Shown: positions 1 to 10,840 of the stretch, one piece after another | How positions within the stretch are numbered: the stretch's first letter is position 1 | Layout of the letters: each line of letters begins with the position of its first letter | NCBI RefSeq assembly: GCF_905404315.1 | Contig: NC_066282.1 | Span: 3,062,501-3,126,500, forward strand | DNA: 64,000 nt | From: Leptidea sinapis | Lineage: Eukaryota; Arthropoda; Insecta; Lepidoptera; Pieridae | Direction of reading: 5' to 3' | Position numbers and translations under genes: made by a program | Notes under the pieces: generated by a model | The model's input: only the letters and a program-made list of their open reading frames with translations | Databases searched by the model: none | Told to the model about the DNA's origin: nothing

Positions 1-348
1 CAAATGATGTTCATTAATTTTAAATGTTTATTTTTTTAACTACTATGTTCAATAGTTTATTTATTGTTAACTTTTATGATAATTTTGTAAGTTTAATTTC
101 ACTTAATAAACAAAAAACACTACAGTTCACCTATATTATTACTTTGCCCAAGATAAGGTGGGTATTATTCATAATGACCGGGAAAAGTGATTAATCACGC
201 TGTTTTAATCACATTGTCCAGTTGAGTCAGGCATTATGAATACAGACCGGCCATTATTAATAGTGCCCGGACTTATCGAATTGCCCGTAACAGGTGCAAC
301 TTTAGAGCTTGAATTCATTGTTTAAAATATGATAAATATAATTCACAG
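1..348. other. Intron sequence upstream of first visible exon
   Basis: No coding exon is visible. The stretch is AT-rich. Around 150-290 it holds short GC-richer segments with repeated variants of a 'cattatgaata...ccgg' motif in both orientations, which suggests an eroded MITE. The end at 347-348 is a usable AG splice acceptor for the next exon. Confidence 0.4.
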
Positions 349-2378
349 CTGAGGCTCGCTGCGAGTCAGAGTTCGGTGACATCCGCGAGTTGGGCGCGGG
401 GCTCAACGCACTGTCGACCGCTGCTGGTACAGACTCGCCGCGCTGGAACAAGCTGCGAGATGCAATGAGAACCGCTGCACAGTGAGTACACAAGTTAACC
501 AATCATAAAACTGCTTTCCAAACAACTGCTTAAATAAAAAATAATTACTGAAGTGGGCGTTACTTTGCGAAAGTCCATAATTATCCAAATGAGTCTCGTG
601 CCAGAGTTTGGCGAGTCAATATGTCCTGAGGATGTCTCGTGTAGAGGCGAAACACGTGTCGAATTCTCTTTTCATTGTTAATAATAAGTGTATATTTTAA
701 TTCGAAGTCGAATCTTTAAAATACAGATGTAACAGTTTTATACAATGTGGTAGATGATAGCCATGAGATTGTATTGTTTGCTGATGATACTTCACTTATT
801 TTCAAAGTGAAGCGACGTGCAGATATTGATGACGAGGTAAACAATGCACGCTCAAAGATAGTGCGTTGGTTTGACAGCTGAATATCTAAATGATCGGACA
901 GCCTGGGACTAGATTGTGATTATTTTATAGCGATAGACATGACTGTGCAATATTGTATAATTTTATTGAAAAGAGCGCAAAAAAAGAATGCTGGGAGAGT
1001 TTCTTGCGCCGATTCTTCTCTCTCAGAGCGCAATTTGTTTCCGAAGCGGTAGTAGTATCTAGTATATTAGAAATGACAACAAAAAGGATTCTAAAGGAAG
1101 CAATTTTGAGAAAATAAATGCCTTTTATGTGCGTATAAATTACCAACCCTTTCTATGTAATAGGTTGGCCATAGACACGTGCGAAAGCCCGGAAGTTTCA
1201 GACGAGGAGTCGTGGGAGCGCGTTCTTATTGCGTTGGATGCGCTCACGGCGTTAAAAGATCTGTGCTCGCGACTGACTCGCGGCTTGCACGCCGAGCGAG
1301 CCGCCGCTGCCGCTAGCGCGCCGCACTCGGCTGCGGCGCGCGGTCTGCGAGAGAGACATCGATACGCGTTGCGCTGTGCCATCGAGGTGAGTCCTACTTA
1401 GGGATGAGACGATACCACTCCTTCATCGATACTAGTACTTGATACTAGTATCGAATCAAATTATAGAATCGATACTTGTGAGTACTCAATGCTCTTTTTT
1501 TATGGAATAGGAGGACAAACGAGCGTAGTAGGTAACCTGGTGTTAAGTGATCACTGCCGCCCACATTCTCTTGCAACACCAGAGGAATCACAAGAGCGTT
1601 GCCGGCCTTTAAGGAAGGTATACGCGCTTTTTTTGAAGGTACCCATGTCGTATCGTCCCGGAAACACCGCACAAGGAAGTTCATCCCACAGCTTCGTAGT
1701 ACGTGGAAGAAAGCTCCTTGAAAACTGCACTGTGGAGGACCGCCACACATCCAGATGGTGGGGATGATATCCTAACTTGTGGCGTATTGTGCGAAGGTGG
1801 AATTCGGCGGCAGGAACAGCTCTTCGGAACACTCCCCGTGATAAATGCGGCAGAAGACACACAATTAAGCGATGTCTCTACGCAACGCCAAGTGATCCAG
1901 TAAATAATCCACAAATAAAATTTGAAAACAAAATTTTATGAACGATGCGAGACTCGAACCCACGACCTCTGGCGTTCCGTGCCAAAGCTCTGCCAACCTA
2001 GCTAACCATTCGAGTGACGTATCGTCATAAAATCTTGTATGCTTTGTTCAACTCTCAGGTTGTGGCTTCGTCTACAGGATCCACTTTCAGTTGATAACCT
2101 TCTATTCTTCTTCTATTTTTCTTTCAAGACATAACAAATTGTTAATAATAATAATAATAATCATCCATTGATTGACGTATTATAAAAGATATAAGAAATA
2201 GATATAACATTTGCAGGAAAGCCGCGTAGGGCGTGCTTACGCGTTATCAGCTGTAGAGTCGTTGCCAGACCTTCTCCGTGTGCACGGAACAAAACACGCA
2301 CGTATTGCTGCCGCCTGGGCAGACCTGCACACGGCTTTCCGCCATCCGGGCGCTAAACCTACCCATAAATTAAAATAA
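349..2378 (+). CDS. 3' part of a multi-exon gene, helical C-terminus (possible SNX-BAR protein)
   Basis: Three exons join in frame: 349-481 (acceptor AG, donor GTGAGT, phase 2 out), 1164-1386 (donor GTGAGT, phase 0) and 2217-2378 ending in TAA. Together they encode about 172 residues. They are GC-rich against AT-rich introns, which supports real coding. The product is rich in Ala, Leu, Arg and Glu and looks entirely helical, with an Ala-rich run in the middle exon and a basic end (PTHKLK). The last exon carries a W-A-D-L motif late in a helix, which reminds me of the end of the sorting nexin 8-type BAR domain, a membrane-bending helical bundle of endosomal proteins. That naming is only a guess. 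The 5' exons lie outside the window. Introns 1 and 2 hold LINE, SINE and Penelope fragments. A possible AATAAA at 2374-2379 overlaps the stop, and a TTAA-flanked MITE follows immediately. Confidence 0.7.
545..690 (+). mobile_element. Penelope-like element terminal-repeat relic, copy 1
   Basis: This shares its central block with copies at 18530-18690 and 27665-27890: a 'gagtctcgtgccag' start, a cctgagga segment, 'gaggcgaaacacgtgtcgaatt', and a left arm related to 'ggcgttactttgcg'. The copy at 18135 is attached to a GIY-YIG endonuclease-like reading frame, which assigns the family to Penelope-like elements. This copy has lost part of the left arm and all of the right arm. Confidence 0.7.
614..672 (+). 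ncRNA. Hammerhead ribozyme-like core, copy 1
   Basis: The conserved boxes occur in order: CTGAGGA (626-632, fits CUGANGA), a stem II hairpin around 634-648, GAAA (649-652), the palindromic minimal stem III CACGTG, and GTC (658-660) as the cleavage triplet. Stem II has one G-T pair where the copy at 18568 has G-C. The outer part of stem I pairs poorly here, so this copy is probably weaker than the one at 18551. Confidence 0.6.
735..1130 (+). mobile_element. LINE family B, internally deleted (RT palm joined to 3' tail)
   Basis: A short reverse transcriptase piece containing the catalytic box LFADDTSL (about 768-800) runs directly into the end of the ORF (residues EYLND) and the family B 3' UTR. 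The 3' UTR is recognised by 'tgctgggagagtttcttgcgcc' and the 'ccgaagcggtagtagtatctag' block. Other tails of the same family lie at 17690-17995, 28060-28475, 45240-45600, 54560-54760 and 57885-58035. Thumb and connecting regions are missing. Confidence 0.75.
1495..1905 (-). mobile_element. LINE family A 3' tail (non-LTR retrotransposon)
   Basis: Read on the minus strand, this is the end of a CR1/Jockey-like ORF2 (residues [11 protein letters not shown] and PGRYDMGTF) followed by 'caagagaatgtgggcgg' and a terminal A-run at the low-coordinate end. It is the commonest repeat in this window, with further copies at 23870, 25000, 32041, 32870, 48745, 52240, 53307 and 60320. 5' truncation is typical of target-primed reverse transcription. 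Confidence 0.85.
1911..2150 (-). mobile_element. tRNA-derived SINE relic
   Basis: On the minus strand a tRNA-like head has an A-box-like segment (ttagctaggttggcagagc) and a B-box (ggttcgagtc). It is followed by the tail 'ataaaattttgttttc...ttatttgtg'. The same tail and head occur at 29539-29645, where the cloverleaf is complete. Confidence 0.65.
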
Positions 2379-2389
2379 AACAAACTAAC

Positions 2390-2685
2390 TTAAAGCTCTG
2401 TTCAAACTGAGGCTACTATCGCGCGGAACGGAAGTCGCTCGCGCCGATTCTGTCAGCTAACTTGTATGGACGTGTCCAAAATGACGCGAGTAGTCGCTCG
2501 AGTTGAAGCGAAACAACAACGGGACGCCTGGCGGGATTATTTAGTGTCCAATGCATGATGTTCCTCCACTGAATAACCAAAAATGACACGCGGGAAGTCG
2601 CGTCAGTTTGAGAGGCTTACCGAGCGAGCGAATTGCTCTAAAACGCGTCCCGCGCATTATTCGCCTCAGTTTGAACAGAGCTTAA
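2390..2685. mobile_element. TTAA-flanked MITE (piggyBac type)
   Basis: Perfect terminal inverted repeats AGCTCTGTTCAAACTGAGGC (from 2394) and its complement (to about 2682) are bounded on both sides by TTAA (2390-2393 and 2682-2685). TTAA is the target duplication of piggyBac transposons. The interior is GC-rich, about 250 bp and non-coding. It lies 12 bp beyond the stop codon of the upstream gene and so may form part of its 3' UTR. Confidence 0.75.
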
Positions 2686-2869
2686 CACTTACGTTTGTCC
2701 TCAATGCTCAAGGAATTATTAGTTAAGGCTATTTAATAAAACGAATGCAACTTTTTTTTAGTACATCTGAATATTGTTGCTACGTGTGTGACGGCTAAGC
2801 CAATAATAGCCGTTCATTTCATAATATCATTTAAGGTGTAATTTTCCTAACTGAAGACGTATACACGTC

Positions 2870-3012
2870 ATAGACGTTCATGTACGGGAAGACGCAGTGT
2901 TGGTAGGCCTTCCACAAGATGGACTGACGATCTGGTCAAGATCGCCGGTACACGTTGGATGAGGGCAGCGCAGGTCTTTGTCCAGCAGTGGACGTCTTCC
3001 GGCTGATGATGA
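2870..3012 (+). mobile_element. RTE-type LINE 3' end fragment
   Basis: The reading frame shows RRRSVGRPSTRWTDDL and WMRAAQ, the usual end of lepidopteran endonuclease-reverse transcriptase ORFs. It is followed by a short gat-repeat tail (gatgatgatgatgatt), as in RTE elements. A longer relative is at 54763-55262 on the minus strand. Confidence 0.8.
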
Positions 3013-6000
3013 TGATGATTCAGAACTGTGAGTTCGATTGTCTCGCCGTCGAAACATTTTTTACAAATTAATATTTGTATTTTCAATACCAGTTTAAATG
3101 ACGGAATAAACTTTAAAGAATGAAAAATTACTACAAGTTCATAATTCGGTGTTTATATTATAATTGAAAGAGAAGTGATAGTAACTCACTCTAGATACAG
3201 TGTGGTGTTTGAAACACAATATCCAGTGACAAACAGTACATGGAATAGAATTAATTACTGTGCCGCCATGTTTAATTCCACTTTTTCTACGCCACTTGTA
3301 TTTTTCTATTATACATTTTCGACATAAATTTTCCTAGAATAATATAATATCATATATCGATAAAGTATGGTGCTTACTAATAATGTCTTTATTGAGACAT
3401 AATATATTTATATTGTTTTTGACGCCATTATTACTCACGCCACATCGTCTATGGTAGGCATGTTTGCATGACGCGATAAAAGTTGTGGAGCCATAAATGT
3501 GTTGCTTTTTTTTTAATTTATTTAGTAGCACGGGATGCAACTCTATATGCCAAAAAAATGTTTTGCTGGCATTATTGTGATGATTGAAAATTTAAATTTG
3601 AATACGTGTAAAATTGTTGCAATCATTTTTTTTGGCGCCTCTAAAACTATGTAGGTATTTTACGGCGATTAGTTATTATTGTATAAATTGTTGTTTTATA
3701 TAGTTGTTGAATTATAATCAATAGATATTTAATTTTAAATGACCAATCAAATTGTATTTATTTATATAACTTTGGACATTCCAATTGAGTAATGTACTTT
3801 CGATATCTAACCTTTATTGATTTATTTTGTAGCAAATTATGTATATTTGGAATACTAAATGTACATTTTAGTTTTATTTTTATTTTCTAAATAGGTAACT
3901 CTCTGATCTTCAATTAAGTTCACTCGAATTTTACTTTTTATTTTGAATATTATGATGTGTTAAGATTAAATCATAAGTGATAATTAAGTATGTTATTATA
4001 TCGAATACTATTAAAGTTACTAAATTTACTTTAAAAGACAGACATAGCAAGTAAGAATTATTCAAAAATTTACATACGCTGGTACTGAGTACATAATTAT
4101 AATTAAGTATATACACAAATAAAATTTGAAAAAAAAAATCGCGAGCGCTCTTCCAACTGAGCCAACCGTTCCAGTGACGTAAAGTTCAAGAACAAAGCAT
4201 ACAAGATATATTTAATTTTATTTGTGTAACTGATCCCAGAAGTGAGGGCTATCACTTTAAACATAACAAATTGTTTAGATTAAGTATATACTTATTGACT
4301 GTGTTTTAAGTACTGAACAGGCCAGTTAAGTATTTCATGGCACATTTCATGATATTTCTTACTTTACAACCCTAGATGTGTTCTCTAGAATTCCAGCGAT
4401 GCAAACTTTAGTATCTCAAAGGGGATTGATCAAACATAGTTTTGTTTTGTATCAGATTGAAAGTGAGGTCAAAAATTCAAGTATTTTTTAACAAATTTTG
4501 TTAAATTTTTTTATTTTTTTTTAATCAGTGGGACATTCATGTTACCGGTGAGTGAACCGTATGTAGTGGATGTTGAAATATGTCGCAGTTCTTGTTCGCA
4601 GAAGAGAGGAACACCAAAAAAAAAAGCAAGTAGACAGGTACCTACCAAGTTAAAAAAGAGGATATTTTGACATTACACTTTAAAATATAATATGCTCAGA
4701 AATTATTATAATCGTCAGAATAAACTTAGAATAAACTAGCTTGTAATGAAAATAATTTCTCTAAGTAAATTCACTGCAGTACATAAGAGTACAAGTAAAT
4801 ACCTTTAGTTACAAATACGTTTAATGTATTTGTAATTTAGGTTTTCACTATCCTGAAAATCAATACGATAATTTATCAAATTACGATATTGATATTATAT
4901 TAAGAAACAAAATTGGTATATTCAATAGAATTAGAAATAAAAAAATCAGAAGCGTATTTTGATCATTCCACTTGAAAATCATATTGTTGCGACGTTCAAC
5001 GTGACGTTCGCCTGCTACTGGATACGAAACAAAATGGCCGCATCCCAGTGAATGTTCTCTCCGTGTTCAGACTGTTCATTTTTCGTTCATTCGGAGTGGG
5101 AATGAATGATGCCCATTGAAAATATACACCACTGTTGAATGGATTCATTTGCCACTTTTGTTTCTCTTTGTATTCAGACGTGTCATTTTGAGTGAAAGAT
5201 GCAAAATGAAAATAAACAAAAAATGACTCGTCTGATATCAACTTAAGGAGCCGCCTTAAATCTTATACACTCCTTACTAGGAGTCTTCCTAGTTTTATAC
5301 CATCGTATAGGGCAGAAATATAAACTAATTAAGGCGTCTCTGCACTCATACGTTTTAAATTCGTATCCGTGATTTTTCAAAGAGGCCGTCATTCAAAGAC
5401 GTACATTCAGATATTTTTTTACATGGATCCGTAAAATCACGAATGAGAGCACAAACACCCTTATTCAAAATTTTAAATATAAAGTATCTAAGTGACATTA
5501 CAAATCAATTATCGCTCCCCTAAACCACGCCAATGCCCACTTTTTTTTTCTGGGCTCTTTAACGCCCCCCTCTATGTCTCTAACGCCTATAAGGGGGCGT
5601 TATCTTCCACCGACAAAGACTGTAGCAGCCGCTACAAACAAAATATATACAGCTTTAAAAGGAGTTAATCACTTGGTGTCCTTTTGGTTGCGCAAACAAT
5701 TTGGTGGCGCGGCCAGCTGGGACGAGTCATTACTCTGATGTTTAGTTTGGTAGCTTACGGACACCACAAGAAGCACACTTGAAGCAGTCCGTGTACGGCA
5801 GCTCTAAGACTTGTCAATCAAATTCCATTACTATGTTGCTGTTTTTCTGTTAGAGATGTCCTTCTCTCGCTCGCACGCTTTGTTTGTCTATGCGTTAGTA
5901 TATTATACCAAAGTCTATGGTATGAACATAATCGACAGTAGTTTAGACTAGATTAGGTATAAGGTGGAAGGGTCGTCTTTAACCAAAACATTATGTAACC

Positions 6001-6600
6001 TCTGTGATAAAAAGCAATATTGTATCTATGAATTTTCTGTATATTTTTGAACTAATATTTACACTTTATGTAATAGTTATGAATAATAAACGTTTATTTT
6101 CAAGAACAGTTTCTTTTATTTTCTGCACTAGCGATCCATCGCAGGTTCGCACGAGTATAATTTGGAAAAACAATGAAAAATGTGAAGTTACTGCTTTCCG
6201 GCCGTTCCCAATATACTATGTACAGATAGAGATAAATTACTGTCTTCTACTGTCAGTAATTAGCTGTCCATAATCTGAAGCGGTCCCAGTATACCCGATA
6301 AGTCATTTTTATTATATTATATTGGGACGCGTGATATGCAAATTCCATACATACTTCTATCGTGTTGGTAAGCTATACGTCCTCCCATTGACATACAGCG
6401 TGTACGGATAAGGTGAGCTACCGTCGATAAGTTATTGGGACAGAAAAGTCAACGATAGTTACGATTTTCATCTCAAGTAGGCCACAACCGGGGATAGACT
6501 GAATATTATGAACGGCCGTTAGTGGTATGAAACGGCGTAAAACGGTTGAAGCGGACGCCAGGGAGACAGCGCTTTTTATAGACATCTTCACCCTCTCCAA
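3013..6600. other. Gene-free intergenic stretch
   Basis: I see no supported gene. Contents are AT-rich sequence, a SINE relic (4110-4270), a diverged direct duplication at about 5031-5230 around a 'ttcagac...tcattttt' segment, and a C-rich block at 5535-5610 (cgccccc...aagggggcgtt). A related version of that C-rich block recurs inside the Helitron-like copy at 27140-27240. The short open frames here lack coding character and splice context. Confidence 0.5.
4110..4270 (-). mobile_element. tRNA-derived SINE relic, internally deleted
   Basis: It starts with the tail 'cacaaataaaatttgaaaa' and continues into a truncated tRNA-like head (minus strand gttggctcagttggaagagc). It then repeats the tail motif near 4215 and ends with the 'aagtgagggctatcactt' segment shared with the copy at 31900. 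It is heavily decayed. Confidence 0.5.
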
Positions 6601-6639
6601 CTGTCAGTTTTTGCAATTTCAATAATATAATATTTTTAT

Positions 6640-8840
6640 TTATTTCAAGGAATATCAACAGCTATTTACACAAAATAAAAATACAATAAAAACTTAGAGC
6701 TAATTACAGATATTCACTAATAGACAATAGAAGTAGTAAAAAGCAAAATTATGAAGAGTAAACATGTAAAATTATAATCTAATAATAAGCACACTTAATA
6801 TTTACAGGTTAGTCATAGGATTCAAAAAATGTTTTAATGATACATTGTTTTATTGCTTTGACAGTTGTATTAAAAATATCCAAATTAATTATATCACTGC
6901 TTAGTTTATTACAGGTGGAGCTAGCTCGCAAGATATAACTATTGCTCCGGTAGTTAGTTGATGATTTAGGTACATACAAGAAACGGCTACAGCGTAGTGC
7001 AGTTGACGAAGTTCTCATTGAAATTGTCGAAAGAAGCTCTGGACAATCAACCTAATTTTGAGCTACTTTCAAGAAGAAAGCAATGTCAGAGACCATACGT
7101 CTTTTCTCATGCGGTAGTAAATGTTGCTTTTTACAATGTTGCTCGTAGGACTTTGAATTGTATCTGTCGTTAGTACGGTAGCATAGAAAGCGTATGAAGT
7201 TTTTGAATATTTTCAATTCGAGAAATATATGTAGAATACAAGGGATTCCAGATTTGAGAAGCATATTCTAAGTGACCACAAACGAAGGTGCAGTGGGTAC
7301 AATATCTTCAGTGTATTGTCTTGATGGAAATCACACGAGCTTCTTATAATAAATCCGAGGGCTTTCATAGCTTTTGATATAGTTAAATTTATATTTTGGT
7401 CAAATAATAGCTTCGAATCAAGTAAAACACCAAGGTCTCGTATTATACTACTCCTCTGCACATTTTCACATTTCAACTGGTATTTGAAAATTATAGGATG
7501 CCGCTTTCGCGTGAGTGTCATTACGCTACATTTCGATGGGTTTAGGTCTAGGCTATGATCATCACAATAATTTTGCAATCGATGTAGATCTTCTTGATAC
7601 TACTAGATGATGCAATAGCACTACTATTGCATCATCTAGTGACGATACCTTGTTGTAAATTTTGATATCGTCAGCAAAGCACAATATTTTGGCGGTACGT
7701 AAGCAAGTATCGACATCATATAAAAATATTACGAACAATAGAGGGCCAAGCAAGGAACCCTGAGGAACGCCACTCGATATGTACCCACGATGGGTACCCA
7801 CCATGAGATATAATTACTGACAACAACAGGTTGAGTGCGATTATGGATATAGGAGGAAAACCATCTTAACAGATCACCGCTGTGATACTAATATTATAGA
7901 GCTTATTAAGAAGGATTTCATGCCGTATTCGGTCGAATGCCTTACTGAAGTCGGTGTAAATTACATCAGCTTGGACACCTTGCTGCATTGTTTCAGTTAG
8001 GTAATTATTAAGAAGTGCAAGATTAGAGACATCCGAGCGACCTCTAAGAAAACCATGCTGACTGGGGCTAAAGGCTTGCCTTAGTGCAGATAAACCTGAG
8101 TATAAATGATTTTCTCAAAAACCTTAGATATAATGCAAAGCTTAGAAATTGGACGGTAATTTGATATATTAGTCTTAGCCCCCTTTTTATGCACTGGAGT
8201 AATATAAGCCATTTTCCATAAATCGGGCATTACACCCGCATAGAGAGATTTGTTGAATAAAATTGTAATGGGTACACATATGGAATCAGAATATTTCATT
8301 AAGAATATTCTAGGTAAATGATCCGGACCATCGGATTTTGATGGGTCAATACCATGGAGTAGTTTCTTTACTTCAGTAACGTCTACGTGTATTTGCGAGA
8401 TATCACACGCTGGTTGTGATGATAAAGAGATGACATTTTTATTGACCGGGGGATCGGTAAAGTTATTACGAAAAAAATTAGAAAAGGCATTACAAATAGT
8501 GGTGCCAGTATTGAAGGTTATGTCACCAAGGTGCATGCAACTAGGCATAGAGTTCAGATTTTGTTTAGACTTCATATACGACCTAAAGTATTTTGGATTC
8601 AGTTTTATAGAATTTTCAACAGTACGTATATAATTATCATAACATGATTTTTCAAGATTTTTTATTTTTGCACGTATCATTTTATTAGAAACCATATCCG
8701 ACATATTACCATAAGTTTTGTATTTACGCAAATATTTATATTTTTCTTTAATAGCTTTTTTAAGATGGATAGAGATATACACTGGATAGTTTAATAAATT
8801 TAGATGGTAAATAACTAGCTTGTTTTTAATTTTTCAAAAA
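6640..8840 (-). mobile_element. LINE reverse transcriptase relic
   Basis: On the minus strand the pol reading frame is broken into pieces: 8782-8081 (pre-RT region through the RPISKLCIISKVFEKI motif), 7804-7562 (GVPQGSLLGPLLF and the catalytic CFADDIKIY), 7578-7213 (thumb, NPSKCSVMTL then ADLGV-like IRDLGVLLDSKL) and 7018-6809 (C-terminal tail). The order and motifs fit a Jockey/CR1-like non-LTR retrotransposon. Frameshifts separate the pieces. One break coincides with the perfect hairpin at 7602-7640. No endonuclease domain is visible upstream, so the copy is 5'-truncated and dead. Confidence 0.85.
7602..7640. repeat. Perfect 17-bp hairpin with 5-nt loop
   Basis: The stem ACTAGATGATGCAATAG (7602-7618) is followed by loop CACTA and the exact complement (7624-7640). 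It lies inside the LINE relic and interrupts its frame just after the FADD box. Confidence 0.9.
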
Positions 8841-9059
8841 ACTCATTGAAAAATGTGACCGACTCATCAAGGGATATATATATTATATTATGTTCGCCGG
8901 CGCAGTGCAGATGGAAATGGTGAAAGACTCCACTTTTTGCGATGCTATTTTTCTGTCTTTGTATTCAATCGTATATGCATACCAAATCGCCACACTACCT
9001 TTCCACTTCTTAATGCAGAACTAAACCTGCGACAATGAATGTCAGGGTTGTTTTAAACC

Positions 9060-9165
9060 TTTGATATATTTTATGAAAGAGGAGGATAAACAAGCATACA
9101 TAAGGGTCACTTGATTGTAAGTGATCACGACGGTCCGTACTCTTGTAACACAAGAGCGTTGCCAA
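9060..9165 (-). mobile_element. LINE family A 3' tail fragment
   Basis: The segment matches the family A 3' end with substitutions: 'atgaaagaggaggataaac', 'gggtcacttgattgtaagtgatca', 'acaagagcgttgcc'. Only the last 100 bp or so are present. Confidence 0.6.
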
Positions 9166-9234
9166 CCTTATAAAACGTCGGATAAACGTATATTTAGAGT
9201 GACGTTGCCCTGTTCTTCTACGGGGCGTAAAAGA

Positions 9235-10100
9235 ATAGGGGAGTCCGAGGCCCAAGAGTGTCGTAAGAGGCGACTAAGGGCTTTTTAGAAGTGGGAGAGT
9301 CACGCTGCCGTTTTATGGCGTCAGCACAATCAGGCCAGACTCGTCTGGAATAATTACAACACTCGCACAGAATACTGACGTGAAATAGCCGCCTTGTGCC
9401 GTTATGCTTCGCATAGGTTAGTGTCGAGTAGGCCGTAGGCGATTGACGACGTGCTTCCACAGTTCCCCTCCGCTGAAATTGAAGACTTGGGTGATTTCAA
9501 TGGGAACAATGCCGAATAAGTTGGTCACTTACCACAGACCACGCAGGGCGATCTGTGCATAATTTTGCGTTGGCGTATGGTCCTCCCAATTGGTTGAGTC
9601 CTCAACGCGGGTCCCGTATGTGGACAGCCACATGCCGTCCTTATTAGATCTTCTGCTGACTACACATCCCGATAGTTACCAGGTCTCTGTCGACGCCCCT
9701 CTCGGAATTTCAGACCATTGCCTGGCCAGGAGTGTAGTGCCTATCCGACGCCCACGTCGCAGACCACCAAGTCAGCAGATTGGGATAGGATGCGTTCCTT
9801 TTTTGCATCCTACCCTTGGACACGGTTTGTTTCCCTTCGGATGATCCCAGGGCATGGATATTTTTATACGGTTGTAGTACCAATCGGTGGCAGATCAGAG
9901 CCCTAGTTCGATTCGTCAGTTATAGACGCATCTGACTGCAAAAAAAGGCGTATCGAACTTGGGCTGCGGCGCTGGGCACAAAGGATCCGAACTGCTAAGT
10001 TCTAAAGAGGAAATATAACCGTGCCTCCAAATTTTTTAAGCGGCAAGTCACCCGTACGAAATCGAAGCACGTCGTCAAAATCGGCGAGCAGCCTTCCAGT
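9235..10100 (+). mobile_element. LINE relic: endonuclease C-terminal region
   Basis: The 5' part (9235-9470) resembles the leader of lepidopteran LINEs ('gtaagaggcgactaaggg', 'gggagagtcacgctgcc'). From 9480 the frame shows decayed endonuclease motifs: GDFN-like at the start, then SLLDLLLTTHPDSYQVSV and APLGISDHC (9620-9725). The DLLLTT and SDHC motifs are hallmarks of the apurinic-like endonuclease of CR1/Jockey-type elements. It continues into a linker with DWDRMRSFFASYPW and ends before the RT domain. Several stops and frameshifts are present. Confidence 0.8.
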
Positions 10101-10840
10101 TAGTTTGTAGCGACAAAGCGCAGTAATCATCCGAAATAAAATTATAAAATAAGCAGCAGTTAGGCTTAGGATTGTACAGCTATAAAACTAACAATTCTTC
10201 GCTGTTATAATATCTCCAGGCGTTACTATTCACTCTATTAATATTATATGTAATAGAAAACTGTAGACTGGATGGACAGCTATGGTCTCTTTATATAGAC
10301 GTACATACATTTTCTTTTTAGTAGTACCTAATATTATTTTATTATTAGTATTATTATTTTTAATAATATTGAAGGTCAAACTTACGAGTACTTTAATTAT
10401 CCCACCACCCGCAATTTTCGGATACTGGGCAGTCATCAAATTGCGCTATTTTATTGTATTAAAAAACGGAACGATAAAATAAGCCACCTTAAATTAAGGG
10501 AGTATAACTGTCCATAAAATATGAGAGTTGCTACGACCTAGATCTTATCTGATTGCGCCCATCACTCTGAAACTTATCTAAAGATGGAATGTTATCTGGG
10601 TTTAATTTCGATTGTATATCAAAAAACTTTATTCATGGGACGAATAGACTGAATGAAATATTCATACTTTTTGTCATACACAAACCTTTATACTATTCTA
10701 ATTACGGACAAATATCTCATTACGATAATTTCGTAATACATGAGATAATTATTTACAAATAGTGTCCATTGTTTTAGACGCTGATCTAATCTACATTTTA
10801 ATTGAGTCACAAGGAAATGTTAGTTGAAAAAACCATTCAA
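10101..10840. other. Intergenic region upstream of the GH32 gene
   Basis: AT-rich, with no gene seen. It should contain the promoter and 5' UTR of the GH32 gene. I cannot point to a convincing TATA box or initiator. A 'gttttag' at about 10772-10778 could act as a 3' splice site for a 5' UTR intron. Confidence 0.35.

Noticed and set aside
403..588. Minus-strand open frame [13 protein letters not shown]
   Set aside because: It is the reverse reading of the Penelope-type arm (a similar frame recurs at 27621-27845) and overlaps a plus-strand exon.
4996..5241. 81-codon minus-strand open frame
   Set aside because: It spans a diverged direct duplication with no coding signature; its openness is probably chance.
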